Assembly: GCF_017916365.1 (NCBI RefSeq)
Contig: NZ_JAFMSU010000003.1
Coordinates: forward strand, 992,001-1,056,000
Reading direction: 5' to 3'
DNA: 64,000 bases
From: Rufibacter roseolus
GTDB taxonomy: Bacteria; Bacteroidota; Bacteroidia; Cytophagales; Hymenobacteraceae
The stretch's first letter is position 1, and each line of letters starts with the position of its first letter. Positions 1 through 9,300 of the stretch are shown here, in pieces. The translations under genes and the position numbers were made by a program. Under the pieces are notes generated by a model. That model was not told the origin of the DNA, made no database searches, and worked only from the letters and a program-made list of their open reading frames with translations.

Positions 1-863
1 ATGTCCGGGGCGTGTCCGCCGCCTGCGCCCTCAGTGTGGTACGCGTGGATGGTACGGCCCTTGAACGCGGCCGTAGACGTCTCCACGAAACCGCTCTCGT
101 TCAAAGTATCGGTATGGATGCAGACCTGCACGTCGTACTGCTCGGCAATGGAAAGGCACGTGTCGATGGCCGCGGGCGTGGTGCCCCAGTCCTCGTGGAG
201 CTTAAAACCTAGGGCGCCGGCTTCCACCTGTTCAATCAGCCCCTCGGGCTTGGACGAGTTGCCTTTGCCCAGAAACCCGAAGTTCAGCGGATAGGCTTCC
301 GTGGCCTGCATCATCATCTTGATATAGAACTCGCCGGGCGTACAGGTAGTGGCCGTCGTGCCCGCTGCCGGTCCCGTGCCGCCGCCCACCATGGTGGTCA
401 CCCCCGAGGCCAGCGCCTCGTTGATCTGCTGCGGACTGATGAAGTGGATGTGGCAGTCAATACCGCCTGCCGTCAGAATCAGGCCTTCCCCAGCTACCAC
501 TTCAGTCGTCACCCCCACCACCATGCCCGGCGTGACACCTGGCATGATGTGCGGATTACCGCCTTTCCCGATGCCGGAGATGCGCCCGTTCTTCACCCCG
601 ATATCGGCTTTGTAGATGCCGGTGTAATCCAGGACCAGCGCGTTGGTGATGATAAGGTCCAGCGCCTCGGCCTGCCCGATCCCGGCTGCCTGTCCCATTC
701 CGTCGCGGAGCACCTTCCCGCCCCCGAACTTGCATTCCTCGCCGTAGACGGCATAGTCCTTTTCTACCTGGATCACCAGATCGGTGTCTCCGAGGCGAAC
801 GCGGTCGCCCACGGTGGGTCCGTACATCTCGGCGTAAGCGCGGCGGTCAAGGGGAAGGCTCAT
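1..863 (-). CDS. ureC: urease subunit alpha, N-terminal 287 residues (cut by window edge)
   Basis: Catalytic subunit of urease, a cytoplasmic nickel enzyme that hydrolyses urea to ammonia and carbamate. The minus-strand reading frame opens with ATG at 861-863 and runs off the window start. The translation begins [20 protein letters not shown], typical of UreC. The nickel ligands are in place: HIH at residues 138-140, the lysine to be carbamylated at 221 (FKLHEDWG), His250 (CIHTD) and His276 ([12 protein letters not shown]). These are offset by +4 from the classic Klebsiella numbering. It lies about 200 bp downstream of the fused gamma/beta gene, and that gap holds repeat sequences. The catalytic C-terminal half and the accessory genes would lie beyond the window. 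Confidence 0.97.
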   Translation of the reverse strand, partial: MSLPLDRRAYAEMYGPTVGDRVRLGDTDLVIQVEKDYAVYGEECKFGGGKVLRDGMGQAAGIGQAEALDLIITNALVLDYTGIYKADIGVKNGRISGIGKGGNPHIMPGVTPGMVVGVTTEVVAGEGLILTAGGIDCHIHFISPQQINEALASGVTTMVGGGTGPAAGTTATTCTPGEFYIKMMMQATEAYPLNFGFLGKGNSSKPEGLIEQVEAGALGFKLHEDWGTTPAAIDTCLSIAEQYDVQVCIHTDTLNESGFVETSTAAFKGRTIHAYHTEGAGGGHAPD

Positions 864-885
864 AGGTTTGGTTGTTAGTTATTGG

Positions 886-924
886 TTGTTTTTAGGGCGA
901 TTTAGGGGAAACGGGCTTGAAACA
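886..924. repeat. degenerate copy of the 36-bp intergenic palindrome
   Basis: The outer GTTTTTAGGGC and the inner GGGCTTGAAAC arms are recognisable, but the centre no longer pairs. It sits just upstream of ureC, between the urease subunit genes. Confidence 0.5.
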
Positions 925-935
925 GCTTGGTGCAA

Positions 936-1019
936 GACGCTCGCAGGTCCTCCGGACGCTACGAGGTCTTTGGGCTTTTCAAGCTTAAACCTGTGAGGTC
1001 TTGAAGACTTTACAGGTTT
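936..1019. repeat. fragment of the composite intergenic repeat
   Basis: Positions 936-968 (GACGCTCGCAGG...GAGGTC) match 59691-59723 at about 30 of 33 bases. The following AAACCTGTGAGGTCTT (988-1003) recurs at 56294-56309. Both matching sites lie inside the large inverted repeat pair, so this is a partial copy of the same modules. Confidence 0.65.
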
Positions 1020-1021
1020 TT

Positions 1022-1061
1022 CCGTTTTAGGGCTGTTTTTTAAGAAACAGGCCTGAAACGG
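1022..1061. repeat. 36-bp intergenic palindrome, near the ureAB stop
   Basis: Arms CCGTTTTAGGGCTGTTTT and AAACAGGCCTGAAACGG flank a short AT loop. It begins 3 bp after the stop codon of the minus-strand ureAB gene, so it may form a hairpin in the ureAB-ureC transcript. Confidence 0.75.
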
Positions 1062-1064
1062 GTT

Positions 1065-1820
1065 CTACTCCGTACTCAGGAACTTCTGCGCTTTGGCTTT
1101 CTCCAGTGCCTCGCCTTTTTGTTCTTCACCTAAGGTGCCGTCTACCAGGTTATTGCCGCCGTAGCTGATTCTTTCGCCTGAGAGTTCCACCAAGGTCACC
1201 CGTTTCCGCTCGCCGGGCTCAAAGCGCACGGCCGTACCGGCCGGAATGTTGAGGCGGAATCCGTAGGCTTTCTCACGGTCAAACTGCAGAAGGGCGTTGG
1301 TTTCGAAGAACGGGTAATGGGAACCCACCTGTACTGGCCGGTCGCCCATGTTGGTTACTTCCACCTCTACCGTAGTGCGGTCTTGGTTGAGTGTGAGTTT
1401 GTCTTCTCCCAGCAGGTACTCTCCGGGATTGGGTTGAATGAGGGTGTCTGGCGAGGCGGTTTGCGCGGTTTTGGTGAGCCCGGAGCCGTACAGGGCCAGT
1501 TCAGGAGCGCCTTGCTCGCGGCAGATGGGATGGTGCACGGTCACCAGTTTGGTGCCATCGGGGAAAGTGCCTTCCACCTGCACCTCGTGGATCAGCTCGG
1601 CCACGCCCTCCATGACATCGGCGAAGCCCAAGAGCTTTTTGCCTTTGTCCATGAGCGTGGCCACGCGCTCGCCGTCCCGGATAAACTCCAGCAACTGCGT
1701 GGCTATGAGGGCCACCGCCTCGGGGTAATTGAGCCGCAGGCCGCGGGCGTAGCGTTTCTGGGCCACGAAACCGGCGTTGTGCAGCACCAATTTGTCTATG
1801 TCTTTGGGCGAAAGATGCAT
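1065..1820 (-). CDS. ureAB: fused urease subunit gamma/beta
   Basis: Structural non-catalytic part of urease. Residues 1-100 are the gamma subunit ([51 protein letters not shown]). Residues 130-235 are the beta subunit ([52 protein letters not shown]). A linker of about 30 residues joins them, so one 251-residue chain replaces the usual two. Such gamma-beta fusions are known, for example in Helicobacter UreA. It lies between the SelW-like pseudogene and ureC on the same strand. The separate subunits of about 100 residues each are the commoner arrangement in other bacteria. Confidence 0.96.
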   Translation of the reverse strand: MHLSPKDIDKLVLHNAGFVAQKRYARGLRLNYPEAVALIATQLLEFIRDGERVATLMDKGKKLLGFADVMEGVAELIHEVQVEGTFPDGTKLVTVHHPICREQGAPELALYGSGLTKTAQTASPDTLIQPNPGEYLLGEDKLTLNQDRTTVEVEVTNMGDRPVQVGSHYPFFETNALLQFDREKAYGFRLNIPAGTAVRFEPGERKRVTLVELSGERISYGGNNLVDGTLGEEQKGEALEKAKAQKFLSTE

Positions 1821-1861
1821 TTGCGGTAGTTCTGAGTCTTGGGTTCTGAGTCCTGAGTTTA

Positions 1862-2127
1862 TTATTTTTTATCTGAGTGGCCGAGGCTTTTCTCTGGGTT
1901 CACCTGATCGCGGACCAGTTGCTTGAGTTCTTTGATCTCGGGAAATTCCGGTCGAAGATCACCTGGTCATTGACCCGGATGATGTAGGAGCCACTGGTTT
2001 CGCTGGGTTCTAGGAGCACGCCTTTCACATCGTCGGTAAAGGTGGTGAGCAGTTCCTGGGCCATGTAGGCGGCACGCAGCATCCAGCCGCATTTGGGGCA
2101 ATATTCTATGCTGACGGTAGGCTTCAT
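1862..2127 (-). pseudogene. SelT/SelW/SelH-family (Rdx) protein, frameshifted
   Basis: The first 62 or so residues are a good Rdx-family protein with a thioredoxin-like CPKCGW motif (residues 10-15) carrying Cys where SelW has Sec. After VNDQVIFDR the frame breaks at about 1949-1951, and the annotated frame ends at 1900 with unrelated residues. Reading from the overlapping frame gives [28 protein letters not shown] ending at 1862, which is exactly the conserved C-terminus of this family. The family normally has about four residues (R-K-x-x-G) between these parts, so a loss near 13 nt fits. It may be a real mutation or an assembly error. It is placed between the nickel permease and urease genes, on the same strand. 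Confidence 0.82.
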
Positions 2128-2170
2128 TTATGGGGTAGAATTAAAAAAAGGGAAGAAAACGGCCATCGGG

Positions 2171-2797
2171 TTACTGGATCAGGTTTTCGTACATCATCCA
2201 GCCGCCGTAGGCCACGCACAGCACCGAGGAAACCACCACCATACCCATCCGTACGCTTCGGCCTATTTTCATGCGCTGGGTGAAGGGGATGTTCACCAGT
2301 CCGGCAGCCACAAACATGCCCAGGATGGAGCCCAGCCCAAACATAACCAAATAGGCCACGCCCAACCATGGATTCTCAATCTTGCCCATAATGGAAATCA
2401 CCAAGGCTCCGCTTCCGGCCAGGCCGTGGATCAGACCCACAGTGTACGCGTAGCTGTGTTGGTAGCGCGGGGTTCTGGATCGGGAGAAGTTCTGCTTGTT
2501 CGTCAGTCGGCTGATGCCCATGATCACCAGCATCAGCCCAACTCCGGCCTCGAAATACCCGAAACCGGCTTCATAGTTGGTGGAGTGCAGGAAAATAACC
2601 TGGCTCAGGATGATAAGGGAGCCCAGCAGCACAATGGTGGTGGTATGGCCCAGGCCCCAGAACAAGCCGTCTTTCATGGCCAAGAGCCAGCTGTCGCGCT
2701 TGGAGACAATGTTGCCCACCGCAATGAGGTGGTCTGCCTCAAAGGCGTGGCCCATTCCCACCAGGGAGGCAAACATCAGGGGCATCAAGGTTTGCAT
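2171..2797 (-). CDS. NiCoT/UreH-like nickel permease
   Basis: Polytopic membrane protein of 208 residues with about six hydrophobic segments. Residues 17-23 read HAFEADH, the metal-binding signature of the NiCoT and UreH/HupE-type nickel or cobalt transporters. A second conserved patch, VGLIHGLAGSGAL, follows at about 121-133. It is first in the leftward urease gene series, so it most likely imports nickel for urease. Many databases call such proteins urease accessory protein UreH. Substrate choice (Ni or Co) cannot be read from sequence alone, but the context favours Ni. The start is ATG at 2795-2797. Confidence 0.85.
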   Translation of the reverse strand: MQTLMPLMFASLVGMGHAFEADHLIAVGNIVSKRDSWLLAMKDGLFWGLGHTTTIVLLGSLIILSQVIFLHSTNYEAGFGYFEAGVGLMLVIMGISRLTNKQNFSRSRTPRYQHSYAYTVGLIHGLAGSGALVISIMGKIENPWLGVAYLVMFGLGSILGMFVAAGLVNIPFTQRMKIGRSVRMGMVVVSSVLCVAYGGWMMYENLIQ

Positions 2798-3151
2798 GGA
2801 TTCTTAAACTATTTACTTCCTAAAATTTTATGGAAAACAATTTAAGAATCACAGCCCAAGAAACAAAGACCGGCATTTTCCGCAAAGAAGAACAGTAATA
2901 TTCAAATTTTCCTTAATGAGAAAATTCTATCTAGATTTCAGAGGTTCTTTCTTCTTTTTTGGAGAATGCATTTCATACCTTGCCCTTATTCAAGCTTTGA
3001 AGGCAAGAATCTACGCCAATTCATCCAGTAAAAAGAAATTACAAAAAGAGGGAAAATGATGCGAAAGGCTGAAGGGGAAACGGGTATTTCGGGCCTGTTT
3101 TAAGAGAAACAGGCCCGAAACAGAAATCAGCAGTACCTACAAACGGAGAGG
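2798..3151. other. intergenic region with one palindrome
   Basis: This stretch of about 350 bp is AT-rich near the permease start and probably carries its promoter. No convincing -33/-7 pair was identified. The only clear element is the palindrome at 3087-3120. Confidence 0.5.
3087..3120. repeat. 36-bp intergenic palindrome, good copy
   Basis: Arms TTTCGGGCCTGTTT and AAACAGGCCCGAAA pair perfectly around a short loop. It lies about 30 bp downstream of the LacI-family gene stop. Confidence 0.85.
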
Positions 3152-4222
3152 TTATAGATCTGCCTCTATATAATAGTGTAGGTTCTCTTTGGTGATGATG
3201 TCCAGGGGCAGGTACTTGATGGGGTTCACTTTTTTCTTGAACACCAGCTGGTCGGCGAGTCCGTAGATGCCCCAGTAGCCCTGGCCTTTGGGGTTCTGGT
3301 TTATGAGGAACTCAATGAGGCCTTTGTTCAGGAAATGCAGGTTCCGCTCCATGAGGTCATAGCCCACCAGCTTAATATGGGTGATGCTCCGCATCTGTAG
3401 GTAGTTGGCCACGGTATGCGCTTTGGAATTGGTCACGAAGATGCCCCTGATCCCGGGATTATCCTGCAACAATTTATCCAGCTGCTCATGGAAGGCCGCC
3501 GAGGAGGAGTTGTGCAGATCAGCGTGTAACAGGGAGTACGGCGTTTTTGGGCTGATTTGGCTAAAATAATCGAAAAACCCCTGCTCTTTGTTTACCAGGT
3601 GCGAGGAGTTGGACAGGTCCACGTCAATATGGGCCACCAAAAAAGTGGCGCCCTGCGGATGGCCGTAGTGCAGCAGCTTCGCGGCCAGATACCCGCTCTG
3701 GTACGAGTCCTGCCCAATGTAGATGAGCGGTTCATAGTCGGGGATGTGGGTATTGAACAACGCAAACGGAATTTCCAGGGCTTTCCATTTTTTGAAGAAC
3801 GTCAGGGACTCGCGGTAGAAAATAGGCGCCACCAGAATGGCATCGGGTCCCATAGCTACCACTTCCCCTGCCCTCTCCTTGAAGGACCCGGCATCATAAG
3901 GATCAAAGATGAATTGTGTTACCCGCACACCAAATTGCGCCAATTCATTTTGGGCTTTCTCAATGCCAATTTTGGGTGCTTGCCAGTAGATATCCTGCGC
4001 CGGATCAGGGATGAGCGCCGCTATCTCGTACACACGGTTGTTTACCAGGGTACGAGCCAGCATATTGGGTTGGTAATTGAGTTCCTGCGCAATCTCCAGC
4101 ACTTTCTGGCGCACCTCCTCGGCCACCCGCCCCCTGTCATGCAGCACCCGGTCTACCGTGCCGGTAGAAACTCCCGCTTTCTCCGCAATATCCTTGATCC
4201 GTACAATGCCTTTCTTTACCAT
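3152..4222 (-). CDS. LacI-family transcriptional regulator
   Basis: DNA-binding regulator of 356 residues from the ATG at 4220-4222; a TTG one codon upstream is less likely. The N-terminal helix-turn-helix reads IRIKDIAEKAGVS with recognition helix TGTVDRVLHDRGRV, then the hinge helix LNYQPNMLARTL. The rest resembles a periplasmic sugar-binding (type 1/4) domain with YIGQDSYQSGYLAAKLL. It is the only LacI-type gene in the window and sits at the edge of the glycan locus. It is therefore the best candidate to bind the CG-centred palindromes in front of susC (5801-5846) and nagB (22069-22115). The effector is unknown; a hexosamine or its phosphate is inferred from the target genes. Confidence 0.9.
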   Translation of the reverse strand: MVKKGIVRIKDIAEKAGVSTGTVDRVLHDRGRVAEEVRQKVLEIAQELNYQPNMLARTLVNNRVYEIAALIPDPAQDIYWQAPKIGIEKAQNELAQFGVRVTQFIFDPYDAGSFKERAGEVVAMGPDAILVAPIFYRESLTFFKKWKALEIPFALFNTHIPDYEPLIYIGQDSYQSGYLAAKLLHYGHPQGATFLVAHIDVDLSNSSHLVNKEQGFFDYFSQISPKTPYSLLHADLHNSSSAAFHEQLDKLLQDNPGIRGIFVTNSKAHTVANYLQMRSITHIKLVGYDLMERNLHFLNKGLIEFLINQNPKGQGYWGIYGLADQLVFKKKVNPIKYLPLDIITKENLHYYIEADL

Positions 4223-4449
4223 CAATCCAAAATCTGGTAGCCTGGAATAAATTACTTCGATTTGCTTTGATTCAAATGTTTATACAGCCTTAAAGAAGCA
4301 TGCATAAGAGTGTAACAAGCAGAAAACCTTACTTTCTAATACCTTGAAATACCCCCGTTCGGCCAAATATACTAATAACCACTGACTCGCTTCCTTTATC
4401 TAGACACCCACGGCTTCGGTAAACCAGTTGCGGTCCATTCATTACTTTT

Positions 4450-5550
4450 TTACAGCCTGAAGAAGATGCGCCTTTGGTATAGCCAGTAACAGATGGCCCA
4501 TTCACAGGCTAACGTCACCAAAGACGCAAGAACAGCCTGGAAACCTGCAGGTATTTGAATCCAATCAGTAAGTCCGTTGGTGAAGATAGCTACGGTACTG
4601 TTGAGCCACTGTAAGCCCACGGTTTCAAAAAACAGATAGATGAAGATGGGATTCATGCCCACCAGCGTGAAAAACAGAACCCAGGGGCCGGTTCTCTTCA
4701 CGTCAATAAACCAATAGCAGAAAGCCAGGATCAGGAACACCCAGCCACCAGAAGCCAGGATAAAAGAAGCGGTGCAGGTTCTCTTTATAATAGGATCTAC
4801 CCCGGCTATATCCAGCAAATGCCCCACGGCAACTCCAATGAACCCCGCCACCAGAAAAACTCTGAGTTTAGCCTGCGCTGTTCTGTTGGAAGCCAGCACT
4901 TGCCCTGCCAAGGCGCCCCAGATGGTATGGGCTGCCGAGGGCAGGAAGTTCATGGCAATCCAGTGGTCGCTGTTCAGTTTTCCCATCAACTGCAGGTCCA
5001 TCCAGGACCCGAAATTCTTGTCTGGGGTAAAAGGCTGGTCAAACCCCAGAATGTTGGCATAGCGGTACAGTACCTCGGTGAGGCCTATACATAATAGAGA
5101 CACCAAAAATTGGGTCCGGGCTTTAAAGGGCAGGAGGAAATAGGCCACCAGCAATGTTACCGATAATTGCGAGAGCACATTCCACAGTTCCCAGACCAAT
5201 TTGCCCGCGTACACGCAATGGAGTACCACCCCAAAGAATAACAGCTTAAGGCTTCTTTTTAAGACATGGCCGGTGATGGTGGCCTGGGCATCGCCCTTCT
5301 GCAACCGGTTCTGAGTGGAGAAGTACAACGAGGTACCGGCAATGGTCATGAAAGCCGGTTGTACTAAGTCCCAGAAATGGAGCCCGCGCCAGGGTACGTG
5401 AAAGAACTGCTGCACCAAATCACCGGCCACTCCTCCTTCTGTGGTTACCCCTGCGAGCCGCGCATATAATAAGGTGCTTTCCGCAGCCAGCAAGAGCATG
5501 ATTACACCACGCATAAAGTCCAGGGAGAGGAGTCGGTTGCTTGTTTTCAT
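4450..5550 (-). CDS. NagX/DUF5009-like membrane protein (HGSNAT-related)
   Basis: Integral membrane protein of 366 residues with about ten hydrophobic segments. The N-terminus (RLLSLDFMRGVIMLLLAAEST) and the HFWDLVQPAFMTIAGTSLYFS patch are typical of the DUF5009/NagX proteins, relatives of the heparan-alpha-glucosaminide N-acetyltransferase HGSNAT. NagX-like genes usually sit in amino-sugar loci. The protein may acetylate glucosamine or galactosamine units across the inner membrane, or move amino sugars, but neither role is proven for this group. It lies between the LacI gene and susC, diverging from susC, consistent with membership in the hexosamine locus. Confidence 0.8.
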   Translation of the reverse strand: MKTSNRLLSLDFMRGVIMLLLAAESTLLYARLAGVTTEGGVAGDLVQQFFHVPWRGLHFWDLVQPAFMTIAGTSLYFSTQNRLQKGDAQATITGHVLKRSLKLLFFGVVLHCVYAGKLVWELWNVLSQLSVTLLVAYFLLPFKARTQFLVSLLCIGLTEVLYRYANILGFDQPFTPDKNFGSWMDLQLMGKLNSDHWIAMNFLPSAAHTIWGALAGQVLASNRTAQAKLRVFLVAGFIGVAVGHLLDIAGVDPIIKRTCTASFILASGGWVFLILAFCYWFIDVKRTGPWVLFFTLVGMNPIFIYLFFETVGLQWLNSTVAIFTNGLTDWIQIPAGFQAVLASLVTLACEWAICYWLYQRRIFFRL

Positions 5551-5800
5551 AGGGCCGCCTTTTCCGAGCGCTTATTGGTGATAATTCTTCAATTAGTTAT
5601 CATGAAAGAGTAATGCCCTCCTCCTGCCTTATGATTCTTTAAGGTCGCTCTCATCATCTAGCCAAGCGCCTGAACGCTTATGAACAAAAAGGATTACCTG
5701 TATCTGCCAAGTTCACCCTACTTGAACCTCCTTGCCTCTGGGCAATTTTACATCAAATTGATAAATTAAAATTACAAAGCAAGCTTTTTACCTTTATTTC

Positions 5801-5846
5801 ATGTGTACGAGCACATATATGATAAAACTCTGCGTTTTCGTACACA
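5801..5846. promoter_or_regulatory. tandem LacI-type operators upstream of susC
   Basis: Site 1 (5801-5816) is ATGTGTACGAGCACAT, a near-perfect palindrome with a central CG, the hallmark of LacI/GalR operators. Site 2 (5831-5846) is TGCGTTTTCGTACACA, the same pattern with a weaker half. The central CGs (5808-5809 and 5839-5840) are exactly 31 bp apart, close to three helical turns. The nagB promoter has the same pair with the same spacing. Confidence 0.8.
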
Positions 5847-5862
5847 TTTTACCTTAAAGGGC

Positions 5863-5893
5863 TTGCTTATCTAAATTATAGTAGCTATGTTTA
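5863..5893 (+). promoter_or_regulatory. Bacteroidota-type promoter for the susC operon
   Basis: TTG at 5863-5865 (-33) is followed after 20 bp by TATGTTTA at 5886-5893 (-7), matching the Bacteroidota consensus of TTTG, 19-21 bp, TAnnTTTG. The nagB promoter has the identical -7 octamer and spacing. Confidence 0.7.
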
Positions 5894-6393
5894 AAACACC
5901 GAGACAAGAAAATCTCCATAAATAAGAGGTAGCTGCCCAGTTCATGTGTTCTCCTTTAAACCCATGGCGCAGCAAATTTCAGAACGGCTGGTTTGGAGAT
6001 GGAAAAGACGGTTTCAAAGCTGAGCCCTATGGGTGGCACGGCTTCTTTACTGGATTCCTGAGACAGGTATCAACAGCCATTCAACGGCGGTTGACCATTG
6101 ATCTGAATTATTCCCTGCGCATATAACAGAACTGACCTATACCAAACAGCAAGCCTTTATGGAACCGAACTACAAACCTTTGTCTCTCTCTTCATAGCCC
6201 AGGAAACCCTTAACAGGGTTAAAACACGGGACTTGAAAGTACCTACGCCCCTTTGCATTTCCCGCAAACCTGAAAACCGAAACAGATCAGGTTGATTGAC
6301 TTGGTATCAAACACTGGTTCCGCAGCCCATCACCCCCACCCATTCCTTATTGCTCTTTTAGTTGATCCTATCTCACCCATAAAATGTAATTAC

Positions 6394-9300
6394 ATGAAAA
6401 AAATGGTACAAAGATTTTTGAAGCTAACGTTCCTGATGCTGCTGCCTGTTTTGCAGGTAATGGCCCAGGGGCGGACCGTGACAGGAACCGTAACGGCCAA
6501 AGAAGACGGCCAGGCCTTGGCCGGGGTTAGCGTAGTGGTAAAAGGTACCACTACCGGTACCACCACTGACCCAAACGGTACCTACAGCATTCAAGTACCC
6601 GACCAGGGAGCCACGCTGGTTTTCTCTTTCATAGGGCTTCTCTCGCAGGAAGTAGCAGTACAAAACCAATCCACCCTGAACATACAGATGGCCCAGGACC
6701 GCAAAGCCCTGGATGAGGTAGTGGTGGTAGGCTACGGCACCCAGAAGAAAAGGGATTTAACGGGTGCCATCAGCTCAGTGAAAGCCGAGGACCTGGTGGT
6801 GAACTCCGGGGCCGCCTCCATCGGGCACATGCTCAAAGGCAAGGCCGCTGGTCTGATGATCCGGGAAAACAGTGCCCAGCCTGGCGGCGGATTGGACATT
6901 CTCATCAGGGGAGCCGGTTCCATCAACGCCAGTAACGCCCCATTGATTGTGGTAGACGGTTTCCCTATCTCAGACCTGCAGCAACCTGGCAGCGGCGGAC
7001 GCTACCAGGCCGGTACCCAAAGCATCCTGAACTCCTTCAACCCCAATGATATTGAGTCGGTGGAGGTATTGAAAGACGCCAGCGCCACCTCAATCTATGG
7101 GGCCCGGGCAGCCAATGGGGTTATCCTCATCACCACCAAACGCGGAAAATCCGGCAAAGCCGAGGTTCAGTACTCCAACACCTTTTCCCTTCAGCAATAC
7201 AACAATCCTTTTGAGGTGCTGCCCCTGAACGAGTGGATGCAGGTGCGTAATGAGGCCGCCTGGGAGCGCTGGAACTTTGACAACAACGTGATCCCTTACG
7301 GCACCAGAACCCTGGAAGAAGCGCAGGCAGATCCTGTTAATGGGCCATTTCGCCGATTATACACCCAAAACGCCATCAACAATGTAGGAAGAGGCACCGA
7401 CTGGATAGGTCTGGTTACCCGTGACGGATCAGTCCAGCAGCACAACCTCTCCTTAACCGGAGGTACAGAGTCTACCCGGTTCCTGCTGTCTGGCAACTAC
7501 TACAAGCACAACGGGGTCATTAAGAACTCAGGCATTGAGCGCTTCACGGTGAGAGCCAACGTAGACCAGGACGTAAACAAGTACATCAAGTTTGGCCTGA
7601 ACCTGACTGCCAGCCGTATCAACAATGACAACAGCCAGTTGGGCGGCGACCAATACGAGAACTCCGGAATCATCAGGGCGGCCATGCAGATGGGGCCTCA
7701 CATCAAACCCATTGACGAGAACGGCAATTACCCAATAAACCCGCTCCTGGCTCTGCAGCCCAACCCTTATTCTCTGCTCACCATTTCAGACGAGGGCCGC
7801 ATTGAGCGCATGTTGCTCAATTCCTTCGTAGACATCATCCCTATCCCAGACCTTACAATTCGGTTAAAAGGCGGCATGGACCGGGGCCTTACCAAGCGCT
7901 GGAATTACCTTCCCAAAACCACCATCCATGGCGCGCTTGAGTTCGGGCGGGCTTCTATCGCCGAGATCGACAAGAACGAGTACTTGATGGAGGCCACAGC
8001 TTCCTACGCCAAAACTTTTGCCACAGACCACCGAATCACCTTACTGGCAGGGGTTTCCCAGCAGAACTTCTACAATGATTACAACAACGTAGGCAACACC
8101 AACTTCATCTCAGACGCTTTCCTCTGGAATAACCTGGGTGCCGGAACCAGCACTAAAACCGTTGGTTCTTCCCGCTCAGAAAACGTTTTGGCTTCTTACT
8201 TTGGAAGACTGAACTACACGTTAAAAGACCGCTACCTGCTTACCCTAACCGTAAGGACAGATGGGGCCAGCGTGTTTGCCCGGAACAACAAATGGGGTAC
8301 CTTCCCATCGGTAGCGGTGGGTTGGAACGTGGCCGAAGAGCCTTTCTTCGGCAGCCTGGCCAATGTGGTTTCGCAGTTCAAACTCAGAGCCAGCTACGGC
8401 CAAACCGGGAATGCCTCCATAGGCAGCAACGCCTTTGCCGCGTATTACGCCTACCCTGCCTGGTTATCAGGTGAAGACGCCCAGTTGATTGGGGTATCCC
8501 TTTCCAGATTGGAGAACCCAGACCTGAAATGGGAAACCACCACAGAGGCCAACTTCGGCTTGGATTTCTCGCTCTTCAATGGCCGCATAGACGGTTCCCT
8601 GGAAGTGTACAACCGGGTTATCTCAGACCTGCTTTTCGCCAAACCTATCAACTCCTACCATCCTATCAACACCGTGATGGCTAACGTTGGCGAGACGCAG
8701 AGCAAAGGCTTTGAACTGACCGTGAGCACCCGCAATTTTCAGCGCAATGACTTTGAGTGGAGATCTATCTTCACCTTCTCCAAATTCAAAAACAACTGGA
8801 AAGAAAGAACACCAGACTGGAAACCTGCCGTGTATGAGAGCGCCGATGACCCCATCCGAGCCATTTACGCCCGGTTATCAGACGGCATCATGCAGGTGGG
8901 CGAAGAGGTGCCTTCCCAGCCGGAGTTGAAGCCTGGCATGATCAAAATTAAGGACATTGACGGGTATGTGCGCGATGCCAACGGCAACCCGGTGGTGGAT
9001 GAGAACGGCCGTTTCCTGCGCACCGGGGCACCAGACGGCAGAATTGACGATGCAGACACCAAGCTGCTCGGCACCTCAGACCCCAGCCTGATTGTGGGCA
9101 TGACCAACATCTTCACCTACAAAGGATTCAGCCTGAACTTTGATTTCAACGGCATGTTCGGCCGCAAAATGGCCGACCCTAACTTCACTACCTATGGCGT
9201 AAGCGCAGACGGCGTTTACACCTTCGGGTACAACGCCTTGAGCAGCGTGAAAAACCGTTGGACTCCGGAGAATCCATCCACTACCCAACCTAGTTCTTTC

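Larger units (their letters stand above)
5551..6393. other. divergent control region and long susC leader
   Basis: 843 bp separate nagX (leftward) and susC (rightward). The identified content is the operator pair at 5801-5846 and a -33/-7 pair at 5863-5893. The transcript would start near 5900, leaving an unusually long leader of about 490 nt before the susC ATG. A 60-codon frame at 5944-6126 has no recognisable product and no clear start signal. No riboswitch or palindromic repeat was recognised. Confidence 0.6.

Noticed and set aside
2093-2845. 250-codon plus-strand frame opposite the nickel permease
   Set aside because: His/Gln-rich shadow of the membrane protein gene.
5944-6126. 60-codon frame in the susC leader
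   Set aside because: No recognisable protein and no start signal; it lies in the predicted leader.
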